From NCBI GenBank assembly GCA_019114925.1, contig DXEO01000114.1, forward strand, positions 1 through 64,000: a stretch of DNA of 64,000 nucleotides, in the 5' to 3' direction. Positions within the stretch are counted from its first letter, which is position 1. Every line of letters begins with the position of its first letter. The position numbers were made by a program, and so were the translations under genes. This document shows, one piece after another, positions 15,738-24,385 of the stretch. Source of the DNA: Candidatus Corynebacterium faecipullorum (GTDB taxonomy: Bacteria > Actinomycetota > Actinomycetes > Mycobacteriales > Mycobacteriaceae). Under the pieces are notes generated by a model. It made no database searches. It was not told where the DNA came from and saw nothing but the letters and a program-made list of their open reading frames with translations.

Positions 15738-16469
15738 ATGAGGAACCGCCAGTATTACGTCGCCACCGCTGTGGTGTGTGCTCTCACGCTGGTGTACATG
15801 CTGCTGCGCTGGGACTCGGTGCCCGATCCCATCCCGGTCCACTTCGATGGCTCGGGCACCCCGGACCGCTTCGAGCCAAAGTTTTTCTTCAACGCAACGG
15901 CCCTGGTGTGGATCGGCGTAGTGTTCGCCATCGCGCTGCCGTTGTGCGTGCCGCCGATCTCGCTGGCGCGAAAGACAGCCCAGGTTCCGGCGGAATCAAC
16001 GCTTCCGTTCTCCGAGGCCACCGCACAGCGCGCGGAGCTGCTCACTGAAAAGACCGCCACGTTCATTGCCCAGACAGTGTTCGCCATGACCGTCTGCTTA
16101 TGCCTTTCCACCGTCGGTACCGTCATTCCGGACATCCCCTTCTCCGGCGTTCTCCTCGTAGCCGCGTGGATAGCCTTCACCGTGTTCATCATGATCCAAG
16201 GCGTCCGATTGACGCTGACATCTGCGAAGGCCGTGCAATGCATTCCCACCGACCATGAAGAACAAGTTCGCAACGAAGCGCTTCGCTTTGCCGGCGGCAT
16301 GGGCTTCTATAACGAGCCCACAGACCCCATGTGCATAGCTATCTTCCCCATCAATCCTTCGAAGCTGCAGATCAACACCGCCCACGAACCTGGCCGGCGC
16401 TACCTGTGGCGCATGGGCATCGCGCTTAGCGCATCCATAGCATTCTGCGTGCTCATCGCCGTACTCTAG
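15738..16469 (+). CDS. DUF1648 domain membrane protein
   Basis: This 243-residue protein begins with a hydrophobic helix and then LRWDSVPDPIPVHFDGSGTPDRF, the DUF1648 signature seen in SdpI-like immunity and membrane proteins. Further helices lie at about residues 52-72, 108-128, 134-154 and 220-243. The function of stand-alone DUF1648 proteins is unclear. TAAGCT at 15725-15730 lies 7 nt before the ATG, indicating leaderless initiation. The sirtuin gene begins 4 nt after its stop, so they may be co-transcribed. Confidence 0.78.
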   Translation: MRNRQYYVATAVVCALTLVYMLLRWDSVPDPIPVHFDGSGTPDRFEPKFFFNATALVWIGVVFAIALPLCVPPISLARKTAQVPAESTLPFSEATAQRAELLTEKTATFIAQTVFAMTVCLCLSTVGTVIPDIPFSGVLLVAAWIAFTVFIMIQGVRLTLTSAKAVQCIPTDHEEQVRNEALRFAGGMGFYNEPTDPMCIAIFPINPSKLQINTAHEPGRRYLWRMGIALSASIAFCVLIAVL

Positions 16470-16473
16470 GCAT

Positions 16474-17229
16474 ATGGAGCACCTGTTTGAGCGCGCACGC
16501 TCGATTCTTTCTGATGCCGCCCACGTCGAGGTTTTCACCGGCGCGGGTATGAGTGCGGATAGCGGCATCGCCACGTACCGCGATGCGCAGACGGGCATTT
16601 GGGAGAATGTGGATCCGGTGGCGATGGCGTCGATAAGCGCATGGCGTACCAAGCCTGAGCCCATGTTCGCCTGGTACCTGTGGCGCGCCCAGCTGGCGCA
16701 GCGGGCCGAGCCCAATGCCGGGCACCGCGCGATTGCCGCCGCACGCGGTATGACGGTGACCACGCAGAACATCGATAACCTGCACGAGCGCGCCGGAAGC
16801 CAGGACGTGGTTCACCTGCACGGCTCCTTGTTCGCCTTCCGCTGCACCGACTGCGATACGCCGTATGACGAGGACATTGCACTGCCGAACGAACCAGTTG
16901 AGAGCATCACTCCACCCGAATGCCCCGTGTGCGGCGGGCTCGTGCGCCCGGGCGTGGTGTGGTTCGGCGAGGCCCTGCCCAACAACGAATGGACCGAGGC
17001 TGAGCGCCGCATGTCCACCGCGGACGCGCTGCTCATCGTGGGTACCTCCGGCGTGGTCTACCCCGCCGCCGGCCTGCCGCAGATTGCCCACGCACGCGGC
17101 ATCCCCATCGTGGAAGTCACCCCGCAGCCCACGGACCTCTCGCCGCTTGCCAGCGTGGTGGTCACCGCCACCGCAGCGGAGGCGCTACCTCGCATCCTGG
17201 CGAGGCGGATCAATGACATTGATAAGTAG
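16474..17229 (+). CDS. cobB: NAD-dependent protein deacylase, Sir2 family (class III type)
   Basis: This 251-residue sirtuin has all core motifs: GAGMSADSGI (23-32), TQNIDNLH (97-104), catalytic His116 in HLHGS and the zinc cysteines 124/127 and 150/153. Residues Tyr68 and Arg71 (FAWYLWR) match the YxxR motif that in E. coli CobB and SIRT5 binds the carboxylate of succinyl- or malonyl-lysine. Desuccinylase as well as deacetylase activity is therefore predicted. It acts in the cytoplasm and consumes NAD to give nicotinamide and O-acyl-ADP-ribose. It follows a DUF1648 gene by 4 nt. Confidence 0.92.
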   Translation: MEHLFERARSILSDAAHVEVFTGAGMSADSGIATYRDAQTGIWENVDPVAMASISAWRTKPEPMFAWYLWRAQLAQRAEPNAGHRAIAAARGMTVTTQNIDNLHERAGSQDVVHLHGSLFAFRCTDCDTPYDEDIALPNEPVESITPPECPVCGGLVRPGVVWFGEALPNNEWTEAERRMSTADALLIVGTSGVVYPAAGLPQIAHARGIPIVEVTPQPTDLSPLASVVVTATAAEALPRILARRINDIDK

Positions 17230-17265
17230 AACACCCATTATTCCCCTTCCAGAGGAGATGAACCC

Positions 17266-17550
17266 ATGCTCTACCTTGTTCCAGGAGCCTTAGCGGGAAT
17301 CGTCTTTTATGTCATTCTCGCAGCAGTGAGCTGGGCTATCGGGAAAATTTGGCCGCAATGTCGCCTTGGCGCGCATAGCCGGTTGACCATCCACTGCCTT
17401 GTCGCGATTGCATTTTCCATTTTTCTCGTTGTTGCTGGCGGCGGCGGAAACTGGGCCACCCACCTGCAGATCAGCGGCTTCCTACTAGCAGGGTGCGTTC
17501 TGAGCTTCGTTCCAGCCGCTCAGGATAAGAAGCAAAGCCGCTACCAATGA
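17266..17550 (+). CDS. Small hypothetical membrane protein
   Basis: This 94-residue protein has three hydrophobic helices (about residues 5-25, 40-62 and 66-84) and a basic C-terminus. I do not recognise a family. AGAGGAGATG upstream of the ATG at 17266 is a strong ribosome binding site, which supports it as a real gene. It lies between the sirtuin gene and tRNA-Ser. Confidence 0.65.
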   Translation: MLYLVPGALAGIVFYVILAAVSWAIGKIWPQCRLGAHSRLTIHCLVAIAFSIFLVVAGGGGNWATHLQISGFLLAGCVLSFVPAAQDKKQSRYQ

Positions 17551-17566
17551 CCCCCAAAACAATTGG

Positions 17567-17651
17567 CGGAGGCGGCGGGATTTGAACCCGCGGTGAGTTT
17601 CCCCACGCTGGTTTTCAAGACCAGTGCATTCGGCCGCTCTGCCACGCCTCC
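17567..17651 (-). tRNA. tRNA-Ser(UGA)
   Basis: The minus strand folds with acceptor stem GGAGGCG/CGCCTCC and discriminator G. The anticodon arm is CTGGT-CTTGAAA-ACCAG, giving anticodon UGA for UCN serine codons. A long class II variable arm and the T-loop GTTCAAATC are present. CCA is not encoded. It is the second serine tRNA in the window. Confidence 0.96.
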
Positions 17652-17733
17652 TCGTCACGCGTCAGCATGCACCGCGCGCAACACGTTCAGAGTACTAGAC
17701 TCCGCCGCGGGAGAAGAATTCGGCTCGACAGTG

Positions 17734-19455
17734 CTACTCGTCGTGCTGATTGCTTTGCGACGCTTGGGGCGCGCCCTCAGACTCTTCATGCTGAATGCGT
17801 GAGACATGCAGTCGGGCGTGGGCGATGGCGTCGAGCGTGTTGTCGAAGGCGTGATTCTCGTGCGCAAGCTGGTCGAATACGCCGAGTTCGCGCAACACCG
17901 GAACATGTTCGGGCTTCGTGGCTGCGAGTAAGACAGTGGTATCGCGGCGTTCGAGGTGCCCGATGGTGTCGGCGAGCATCTGGGAGCCGGTGGCGTCGAT
18001 CGTCGTGAGATAGCGCATGCGGAGCACGACAACCTTGACCGACGAGACATCAGCAAGCTCGAGGAGGAAATCGTGCGCTGCACCAAAGAAGAGTGGGCCT
18101 TCTAGGCGGAAGGCGGCAATGTGCTCGTCGAGGAGCTCGCGTTCCTTGTCGCGGTGGTCTCCCGTTTCCAGTGGGGCGGACTCTAAGACCGCCGTGCGGG
18201 CGGTATCGCGTAGCGCGAAGAAGCCCGCTATAACAAGGCCGATGAGCACGGCGACGACAAGGTCGAACACGACGGTGGCGGCAGCCGTGATGAACAGCGT
18301 GACTCCGTCGCCCTTGGTGGCGCGCATCACCGAGCGGAGGTTCCGCGGGTGGATCATCTGGATCGCAGTGGCGATGAGCACGCCGGCGAGCGCGGCGAGA
18401 GGGATCTCACCCACCCACCGGGCCGCGACGAGCACGGCGACGAGCAGGAGCAGCGAATGGAACACCGCTACCAGGCGCGTACCTGCACCGGCCCGCACGT
18501 TGACAGCAGTTCGGGCGATCGCGGCGGTCGCGGGAATTCCGCCGAACAGAGGCGCGACGACGTTGGCCACGCCCTGCCCGAAGAGCTCGCGGTCGGGATC
18601 ATGCCGGTCGCCGACGGTCATTGCGTCGGCGACCGTCGCGGACAGCAAGGACTCCAACGCACCGAGAGCCGCGACGGCAACCGCTGCCAAGAGCAGGGAA
18701 TCCAGGTGCTCCCACGGGATTTGCGGCAAGCGCGGAGCAGGCAACGTCGACGGGATGTACCCGATTGTCTTCAGGTTGCTGTCTGCCAGCATGTTGATGG
18801 CCGTCGCGGCAGCTACCGACACCAACGCCGCGGGAAAGCCACTACGAACGCGCGCCGCAACCACAATTCCGGCCGCCACCGCGAGGGTCATCACGGGTGC
18901 TTGCCATGCCGGGGCATCTAACCAAGCTTTGATTGCGCCCCACGCCAACCCGAGGACCTTCTCGCCGTCCACGTCAACGCCGAGTGCTGCAGGCAGCTGC
19001 TGGAGGCCGATGATCACCGCAATACCGGCTGTGAAACCTTCGACGACAGGCAACGGCATGTACTTCATCGCGCGGCCAGCGCCGGTGAAGGCCAGCAAGA
19101 GCAGCAAAAGCCCCGCCAGCACGCCGACGACGAGCACCCCATCGGCACCATGGTCGGCCACGATGGGGATTAACACGACGGTCATTGCGCCGGTCGGGCC
19201 GCTTACCTGGACATTGCTACCGCCGAAGATCGCGGCCAGGATGCCCGCGACGATGGCCGTTGTGATTCCGGCTGCCGCGCCGACACCGGACGCAACACCG
19301 AAGCCGAGCGCCAGGGGGAGTGCAACGAGGGCCACCATAAGCCCTGCCGAGAGATCGCGCCCGATCGTCGCGCGGGACCAGTCCGAGCGGCGCGGTGCGA
19401 AACGCAGGGCACGGGAACCGATGCCCTCCTGAGAGACAGCGGAGGGGTGGGTCAT
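17734..19455 (-). CDS. SulP family anion transporter with STAS domain (1)
   Basis: This 573-residue protein has an N-terminal membrane domain of 10-12 helices (about residues 35-430), with GLMVALVALPLALGFGVASGVG and VSGPTGAMTVV typical of SulP/SLC26 carriers. A C-terminal STAS domain spans about residues 450-545. SulP proteins move sulfate, bicarbonate or dicarboxylates, and the substrate cannot be assigned from sequence. A strong Shine-Dalgarno (GAAGGAGCAAG) precedes the ATG at 19455. A second SulP gene lies at 59.9-61.4 kb. It is divergent from the quinone oxidoreductase gene. Confidence 0.9.
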   Translation of the reverse strand: MTHPSAVSQEGIGSRALRFAPRRSDWSRATIGRDLSAGLMVALVALPLALGFGVASGVGAAAGITTAIVAGILAAIFGGSNVQVSGPTGAMTVVLIPIVADHGADGVLVVGVLAGLLLLLLAFTGAGRAMKYMPLPVVEGFTAGIAVIIGLQQLPAALGVDVDGEKVLGLAWGAIKAWLDAPAWQAPVMTLAVAAGIVVAARVRSGFPAALVSVAAATAINMLADSNLKTIGYIPSTLPAPRLPQIPWEHLDSLLLAAVAVAALGALESLLSATVADAMTVGDRHDPDRELFGQGVANVVAPLFGGIPATAAIARTAVNVRAGAGTRLVAVFHSLLLLVAVLVAARWVGEIPLAALAGVLIATAIQMIHPRNLRSVMRATKGDGVTLFITAAATVVFDLVVAVLIGLVIAGFFALRDTARTAVLESAPLETGDHRDKERELLDEHIAAFRLEGPLFFGAAHDFLLELADVSSVKVVVLRMRYLTTIDATGSQMLADTIGHLERRDTTVLLAATKPEHVPVLRELGVFDQLAHENHAFDNTLDAIAHARLHVSRIQHEESEGAPQASQSNQHDE

Positions 19456-19608
19456 GCTATTTTCTTGCTCCTTCAGAACTCAACAACACCCAGAGGATAC
19501 CCAAGGTACTCTCCTCCGACGGCCACATTCCCGACTCTGGCCGTCCCCACCATCGCGGTCAATGCGTTCCTCGTCGGGGATGATTGGATTTAAGTACGGT
19601 GGTGTGGC

Positions 19609-20565
19609 ATGAAAGCCATCATTCAGACCAACCTGGAAGACCCGCACTCGCTGGAGTTGGGGGAAACCAATAAACCACAACTCCACGACGGCGAAGTCCT
19701 CGTTAAAGTCAAAGCCGCCGGCGTAAACCGCGCCGACCTGCTCCAGGCCCGCGGGCACTACCCGCCCCCACCAGGTGCTTCGGAGATTATCGGCCTCGAA
19801 GTCGCAGGCGAAGTCGTCGATGCCGGCAACACCGACGTTGCGGTTGGCTCCAAGGTCGGCGCCCTGCTGGCCGGCGGCGGCTACGCCGAGTACGTGGCCG
19901 TACCGCAAGGTCAGCTGCTGCCTATCCCCACCGGCTATTCCTTTGCCGAAGCCGCCTCCGTTATCGAGGTGGCCTGCACCGTATGGTCCAACATCGCCAT
20001 GGAAGCGAAACTAGATAAGGGCCAGACCATCCTCATCCACGGCGGCGCGGGTGGTATCGGCACTTTCGCCATCCAAGTGGCCAAGCAACTCGGCGCCACC
20101 ATCGCCGTGACGGCAGGATCCGCAGAAAAACTCAAGACCTGCAAGGAGCTCGGCGCGGATATCCTCATCAACTACAACGAGCAGGACTTCGCCGAGGAAC
20201 TGAAGAATCAGTGCGATGTCATCCTCGACATCATGGGGGCGAAGTACCTCAAGAAGAACCTCATCGCGCTGGCTAAGGGTGGCCACATGGTCACCATCGG
20301 TATGCAGGGTGGCACGAAGGCCGAGCTCAACATGGCTATTCTGCTTAACAAGCGCCTGACCCTGCAGGGCACCACGCTGCGCTCCCGCTCGCTGGAGGGC
20401 AAGGCCGCCATCGTCGCGGACACCGTCAAAAACGTCTGGCCTTGGCTGGAGGAGGGCAGCGTCAAGCACCACTTGCACGCCACCTACGCGCTTGCTCACG
20501 CCGCCGAAGCCCACAAAGCCCTCGACTCCGGCGAGGTGACGGGCAAGCTCGTCCTCGAGGTCTAA
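19609..20565 (+). CDS. NADPH:quinone oxidoreductase (zeta-crystallin/MDR family)
   Basis: This 318-residue medium-chain reductase has the N-terminal GroES-like domain with AAGVNRADLLQARGHYPPP, the quinone-reductase signature. A Rossmann domain with GGAGGIGTFAIQVAKQLGA follows near residues 145-163. No catalytic zinc cysteine is present, as expected for the QOR branch. It reduces quinones or related carbonyls with NADPH in the cytoplasm. TACGGT at 19595-19600 lies 8 nt before the ATG, suggesting a leaderless start. Its stop overlaps the convergent PLP-fold gene by 4 nt (CTAA). Confidence 0.9.
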   Translation: MKAIIQTNLEDPHSLELGETNKPQLHDGEVLVKVKAAGVNRADLLQARGHYPPPPGASEIIGLEVAGEVVDAGNTDVAVGSKVGALLAGGGYAEYVAVPQGQLLPIPTGYSFAEAASVIEVACTVWSNIAMEAKLDKGQTILIHGGAGGIGTFAIQVAKQLGATIAVTAGSAEKLKTCKELGADILINYNEQDFAEELKNQCDVILDIMGAKYLKKNLIALAKGGHMVTIGMQGGTKAELNMAILLNKRLTLQGTTLRSRSLEGKAAIVADTVKNVWPWLEEGSVKHHLHATYALAHAAEAHKALDSGEVTGKLVLEV

Positions 20566-21773
20566 GCCAAAGACGCGACCACGCGGGTAAGGTGCTCCAC
20601 GTCGTGGTAGGTGCTGAACGGACTCAGCGAGACCGTGACGGCACCGCCGACCTCTTCCACACCCATCTCTGTAAGCAACGGCGTATGCGGGGCGATGGTA
20701 GTCACCAAACCATTGTCGAAGAGCCGTCGGTGGATCACATCCGCAGGCACATCGCGCACGGCGAAGGTGAGGCGCGGAAGGCGGTCATCGGAGGCGTCGG
20801 CAGCCGCCTCACCGGTCACACCCAGGATGTGAACGGCCGGCAGCGTGCCCAACAAGCTGTAGAGATCCCCGGTGAGATCCTCCATATAACCGGCAAGGGC
20901 TTGCATCGAACGCGTCAGGCGCACGCGGCGCGAACCGCGCTCCCCGCCGGCGAGTTCTGCTAGATGATCCACCAGGGGACCAACGCCACCCGCCAAGCCT
21001 GCGGAGACCGGGCCAACAACGAGCTCATCAAGGCGGCGGAACATCGCAGTATCGCGGAAGACCAGCGCCGCCATCTGTGGACCACCAAGAGCGCCCACAT
21101 CCACGCCGAGGATGTCCGCCCCAATCGCATCAAAGTCGAGGAGACGGTAGGGGGCGATCGAGGAGACGTCGACGAGCACCCATGCGCGCGAGCGTTCATG
21201 GACCGCATCAATAATCTCCGAGGCCAGCGTGACCGTGCCCAGCAGCTCATGGGCTGCAGAAAAGGCGACAAAACGCGTCGAGCCATCAACCAGATCAGCG
21301 TACTGGAAGGCCGGCAACTCGCCAGTTCCCAAGTCCGGCTGCGCCCACCGAATATCAGTACCGAGGTGTGCAAACGCGCTCGTAAACTCCGAAGAATCAA
21401 AACGGGAGAGCACCACCGAAGACTGGCGGCGCAGAAGCGGGTGCAATGCAGCGCCCAAAGCCTGGTACAGCACCGGCAGCGACGGGCCCAGGATGACGCG
21501 CTCCGCCGTCGCCCCCGTGAGATCGGCCACCGCCCGGCGCGCGGAAGCATACATGTCTGCCGCGTGGAGCTCCCCGGAGTCGTGATGCGCCGAGTGCGCC
21601 CCTACGGCATCCTCCAGAGGCTTCACCGTGGCGGACATGCGGAAAGAGCGGGCAACACCAGAGGCCACGCGTTCCGCAATCTGCGGCGCGGCATGCGCGT
21701 TCAGGTAGGTCCAACCATCGGACAGACCAGTGTAAAGACCTCGCACGCTGGCGACGTCATACTGTTCCGTCAT
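20562..21773 (-). CDS. Cysteine-desulfurase-like protein lacking the PLP lysine
   Basis: This 403-residue protein matches the class V aminotransferase, cysteine-desulfurase-like family over its whole length. Visible features are N-terminal YLNAHAAPQI, a VLVDVSSIAPYRLLDFDAIGADILGVD block, and a C-terminal domain. At the position where family members carry SxYKxxGP, it reads VGALGGPQ, with Ala228 in place of the Schiff-base lysine. The whole protein contains one lysine only, Lys51. The preceding conserved His is also Ser. It therefore cannot bind PLP in the usual way and is probably a pseudoenzyme. Length and frame are intact. It lies beside wzm/wzt. GGAGGAAGGG precedes the ATG. Confidence 0.82.
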   Translation of the reverse strand: MTEQYDVASVRGLYTGLSDGWTYLNAHAAPQIAERVASGVARSFRMSATVKPLEDAVGAHSAHHDSGELHAADMYASARRAVADLTGATAERVILGPSLPVLYQALGAALHPLLRRQSSVVLSRFDSSEFTSAFAHLGTDIRWAQPDLGTGELPAFQYADLVDGSTRFVAFSAAHELLGTVTLASEIIDAVHERSRAWVLVDVSSIAPYRLLDFDAIGADILGVDVGALGGPQMAALVFRDTAMFRRLDELVVGPVSAGLAGGVGPLVDHLAELAGGERGSRRVRLTRSMQALAGYMEDLTGDLYSLLGTLPAVHILGVTGEAAADASDDRLPRLTFAVRDVPADVIHRRLFDNGLVTTIAPHTPLLTEMGVEEVGGAVTVSLSPFSTYHDVEHLTRVVASLA

Positions 21774-21930
21774 GCTTCAACCCTTCCTCCCGATGCGGAT
21801 GAACGCTCCCTACTCTATACGCCCTACCTAAATCTTTCCTAACCCTCGATTTCCCCAGCTCATTCGTGTTTTCCCAGGTTAAGGGCGTGTGTGTAGGTGT
21901 TTGGCGGAGGTGCGCGCTAGGGTGAAGGAC

Positions 21931-22821
21931 GTGCAAGACAAGAAAAACCTGCGTGACGACGTCGCCCGCATGACCTCCGCGCCTGCACCCGGCGAGGAGC
22001 CGGCCTCGCGTTCCATGACCATGTCGGCGGCCTTCGCCGATATATTGCAAGGCGCGCGCCAGCGCGAGCTGTGGTTCAAGCTGGGCATCCAAGACATCCA
22101 GCAGCGCTACCGCCGCTCGGTGCTGGGTCCTTTCTGGATCACCATCGCAACCGGCGTGATGGCCGCGGCCCTGGGCCTGCTGTATTCCATGCTCTTCCAG
22201 ATCCCCGTGGCGGAGTTCCTACCCCACGTAACCGTGGGCCTGATTGTGTGGAACTTCATTTCGGGCGCCATTAAGGAAGGCTCGACGGTCTTCATCGACA
22301 ACGAGGGACTCATTAAACAGCTCCCAGCACCGCTTTCCGTGCACGTCTACCGCCTAGTGTGGCGGCAAACCCTCTTCTTGGGCCACAACCTCATCATCTG
22401 GCTGCTGCTCATTCTTATCTTCCCGCGCCACCTGGGCTGGGAGTTCTTCCTGTTCATCCCGGCGCTAGGACTCTTGCTGGTTAACGGCGTGTGGGTAGCC
22501 ATGTTCTTCGGCATCATCGCCACCCGCTTCCGTGACGTTGCCCCGCTGCTGGAGGCTCTAACCCAGCTGCTCTTCTACGTCACGCCTATCGTGTGGATGA
22601 CCAACACCTTGAAGGAACAGGGAGGCGCTGTGGCCAGCCGCGCGCGCATCGCTGAGATCAACCCGCTCTACCACTACATGGAGATCATCCGCGCCCCCAT
22701 GATCGGCGAGCCCGTCGCCGGTTATCACTGGCTCATCGTCATCGGCTGTACCGTCGCCGGCCTGCTCATCGCCGGCCTGGCCATGCGCCAGTGGCGCTTC
22801 CGCGTCTCCTACTGGGTCTAG
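21931..22821 (+). CDS. wzm: Galactan/lipid-linked polysaccharide ABC exporter permease
   Basis: This 296-residue ABC-2 type permease has an N-terminal cytoplasmic segment with RELWFKLGIQDIQQRYRRSVLGPFW, the Wzm/TagG signature, and six hydrophobic helices. With the ATPase immediately downstream it should flip lipid-linked galactan across the membrane for arabinogalactan assembly, as Rv3783/Rv3781 do in M. tuberculosis. GTG 21931 is chosen because TAGGGT at 21918-21923 lies 7 nt upstream (leaderless). GTG 21922 or ATG 21970 are alternatives. Gap to wzt is 12 nt. Confidence 0.9.
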   Translation: MQDKKNLRDDVARMTSAPAPGEEPASRSMTMSAAFADILQGARQRELWFKLGIQDIQQRYRRSVLGPFWITIATGVMAAALGLLYSMLFQIPVAEFLPHVTVGLIVWNFISGAIKEGSTVFIDNEGLIKQLPAPLSVHVYRLVWRQTLFLGHNLIIWLLLILIFPRHLGWEFFLFIPALGLLLVNGVWVAMFFGIIATRFRDVAPLLEALTQLLFYVTPIVWMTNTLKEQGGAVASRARIAEINPLYHYMEIIRAPMIGEPVAGYHWLIVIGCTVAGLLIAGLAMRQWRFRVSYWV

Positions 22822-22833
22822 AAAGGATCGTCC

Positions 22834-23631
22834 ATGGTTTCCATTGATACGTATAACGCTTGCGTGGACTTTCCCATCTTTGATGCCAAGTCCCGTTCCC
22901 TCAAGAAGGCGATGCTCTCCACGGCCGGTGGCTCCATTGGCAAGAACGACCAGAACGTGGTCACGGTGGAAGCACTCAAAGACATCAACCTCCACCTGCG
23001 CGAAGGTGACCGCGTAGGCCTCGTCGGCCACAACGGCGCGGGCAAAACCACTCTGCTGCGCCTGCTCTCCGGCATCTACGAACCCACGCGCGGTGCTGCC
23101 GACGTCCGCGGGCGCGTGGCACCCGTCTTCGACCTCGGCGTGGGCATGGACCCGGAGGTCTCCGGCTACGACAACATCATCATCCGCGGCCTCTTCTTGG
23201 GCCAGACCATCAAGCAGATGAAGGCAAAGATGGATGAGATTGCGGAATTCTCTGAGCTGGGTGATTACCTCTCCATGCCGCTGCGTACCTACTCCACCGG
23301 TATGCGCGTGCGCCTAGCACTAGGCGTGGTGACCTCCATTGAGCCGGAGATCCTGCTTCTCGACGAAGGCATCGGCGCCGTCGACGCCGCCTTCATGACC
23401 AAGGCTCGCGTCCGCCTCCAGGACCTGGTGAAGCGCTCCGGCATCCTGGTTTTTGCCTCCCACTCCAACGACTTCCTGGCGCAGCTGTGCGATACCGCCC
23501 TATGGATCGACCACGGTCAGATTCGCTCGGTGGGCGAAGTCTCCGAGGTCGTCGGCGAGTACGAAGGGCCCGAAGTGGGCCAGTACGTGCGCGATTTGCG
23601 CAAGCGCTTCGACAACGAGGAGAACGTCTAA
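22834..23631 (+). CDS. wzt: Galactan exporter ATP-binding protein
   Basis: This 265-residue ABC ATPase has Walker A GHNGAGKTT at 65-73, signature YSTGMRVRLAL from 153, and Walker B ILLLDEG at 173-179. The N-terminal 45 residues (VDFPIFDAKSRSLKK) and the lack of a C-terminal carbohydrate-binding extension match the short Wzt/TagH type of mycolata. It energises Wzm-mediated flipping of galactan lipid intermediates. AGAAAGGA precedes the start. Downstream is a 15-bp perfect hairpin. Confidence 0.92.
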   Translation: MVSIDTYNACVDFPIFDAKSRSLKKAMLSTAGGSIGKNDQNVVTVEALKDINLHLREGDRVGLVGHNGAGKTTLLRLLSGIYEPTRGAADVRGRVAPVFDLGVGMDPEVSGYDNIIIRGLFLGQTIKQMKAKMDEIAEFSELGDYLSMPLRTYSTGMRVRLALGVVTSIEPEILLLDEGIGAVDAAFMTKARVRLQDLVKRSGILVFASHSNDFLAQLCDTALWIDHGQIRSVGEVSEVVGEYEGPEVGQYVRDLRKRFDNEENV

Positions 23632-23675
23632 GTTTCCGTGAAAACAGGCAACAATTCACTTGTTTTCACGGAAAC
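23632..23675. terminator. Long hairpin after wzt
   Basis: GTTTCCGTGAAAACA and TGTTTTCACGGAAAC form a perfect 15-bp stem with a 14-nt loop directly after the wzt stop. There is no clear U-tract on the plus strand. It lies between convergent genes and probably acts as a terminator, perhaps in both directions. Confidence 0.6.
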
Positions 23676-23736
23676 CTCCCTGTTCCTACTGCCCTAGTTA
23701 CCAAACTTTCTGGCCCCCAGCGAGGCCATACTTTCG

Positions 23737-24351
23737 TCACTTAGGGCACCTCACCCCGAGCAGCTCGCCCAGTTCCTCGCTGATACCACTGACAGTCACT
23801 TCTGGCCCCGGCTGGTAATCCTCTTTGCGCAGCACGGCCTTGTTGCCTTCGATGGTGTAGCCCAGCTTGCGCGATACAGCCTGGGAAGCCGCGTTACCGG
23901 GATCCCACTCTGAGCGCAACCGATGAGCCCCTAGGTAATCAAAGCAGAAGACCGCAGCGGCATGGCGGATCTGCGTACCGATCCCGCGGCCCTGAAGGCG
24001 GTGGTAGATCCACGATCCGGTTAGGACCTCATGGTTTTCGGGGAAATTCTGCGCCCGCAGATCCACCGAACCAATGACTTCACCATCAAGGTGCACGCCG
24101 AAGTCCAGCGACCATTCTTCCGGGGACATCTGCACACGGTGCGCCCACCGGAAACTCGGGTCCGGCTTTTGCTTCAACCACGGGAACGTGTATTCCGGAA
24201 GCGGCTCACCAAAAATCTCACTGGCACTAACACCGTGGATGGCGGCAATGTCGCTATCACGCAGCACCCGCAAGGTCAGCTCGCCAACCTGCACAGTAAG
24301 TTTGAATGGAGCCCACATGTCCTCGATACTTTTTAGAGCCATGGCTAGCAT
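23737..24351 (-). CDS. GNAT family N-acetyltransferase (RimJ-like)
   Basis: This 204-residue protein has a GNAT fold with an acetyl-CoA binding region (YHRLQGRGIGTQIRHAAAVFCF, about residues 113-134) and the following LGAHRLRSEWDPGNAASQAVSRKLGY block typical of RimJ/RimL-type acetyltransferases. The substrate could be a protein N-terminus or a small amine. ATG 24351 has GGGGAG seven bases upstream. The divergent glfT1 starts within 35 nt, so the two promoters overlap. Confidence 0.82.
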   Translation of the reverse strand: MLAMALKSIEDMWAPFKLTVQVGELTLRVLRDSDIAAIHGVSASEIFGEPLPEYTFPWLKQKPDPSFRWAHRVQMSPEEWSLDFGVHLDGEVIGSVDLRAQNFPENHEVLTGSWIYHRLQGRGIGTQIRHAAAVFCFDYLGAHRLRSEWDPGNAASQAVSRKLGYTIEGNKAVLRKEDYQPGPEVTVSGISEELGELLGVRCPK

Positions 24352-24385
24352 CGTATAACTCCCCACAAGTGGCACAATGGAACGC

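Noticed and set aside
15538..15741. 67-codon open frame in the repeat-rich region after moeB
   Set aside because: It runs through the terminator hairpin and inverted repeats, has no ribosome binding site and shows no recognisable protein character.
18017..19432. 471-codon open frame opposite the first SulP gene
   Set aside because: Translation is rich in Ser, Thr, Ala and Arg without hydrophobic or domain structure, and it is antisense to a complete transporter.
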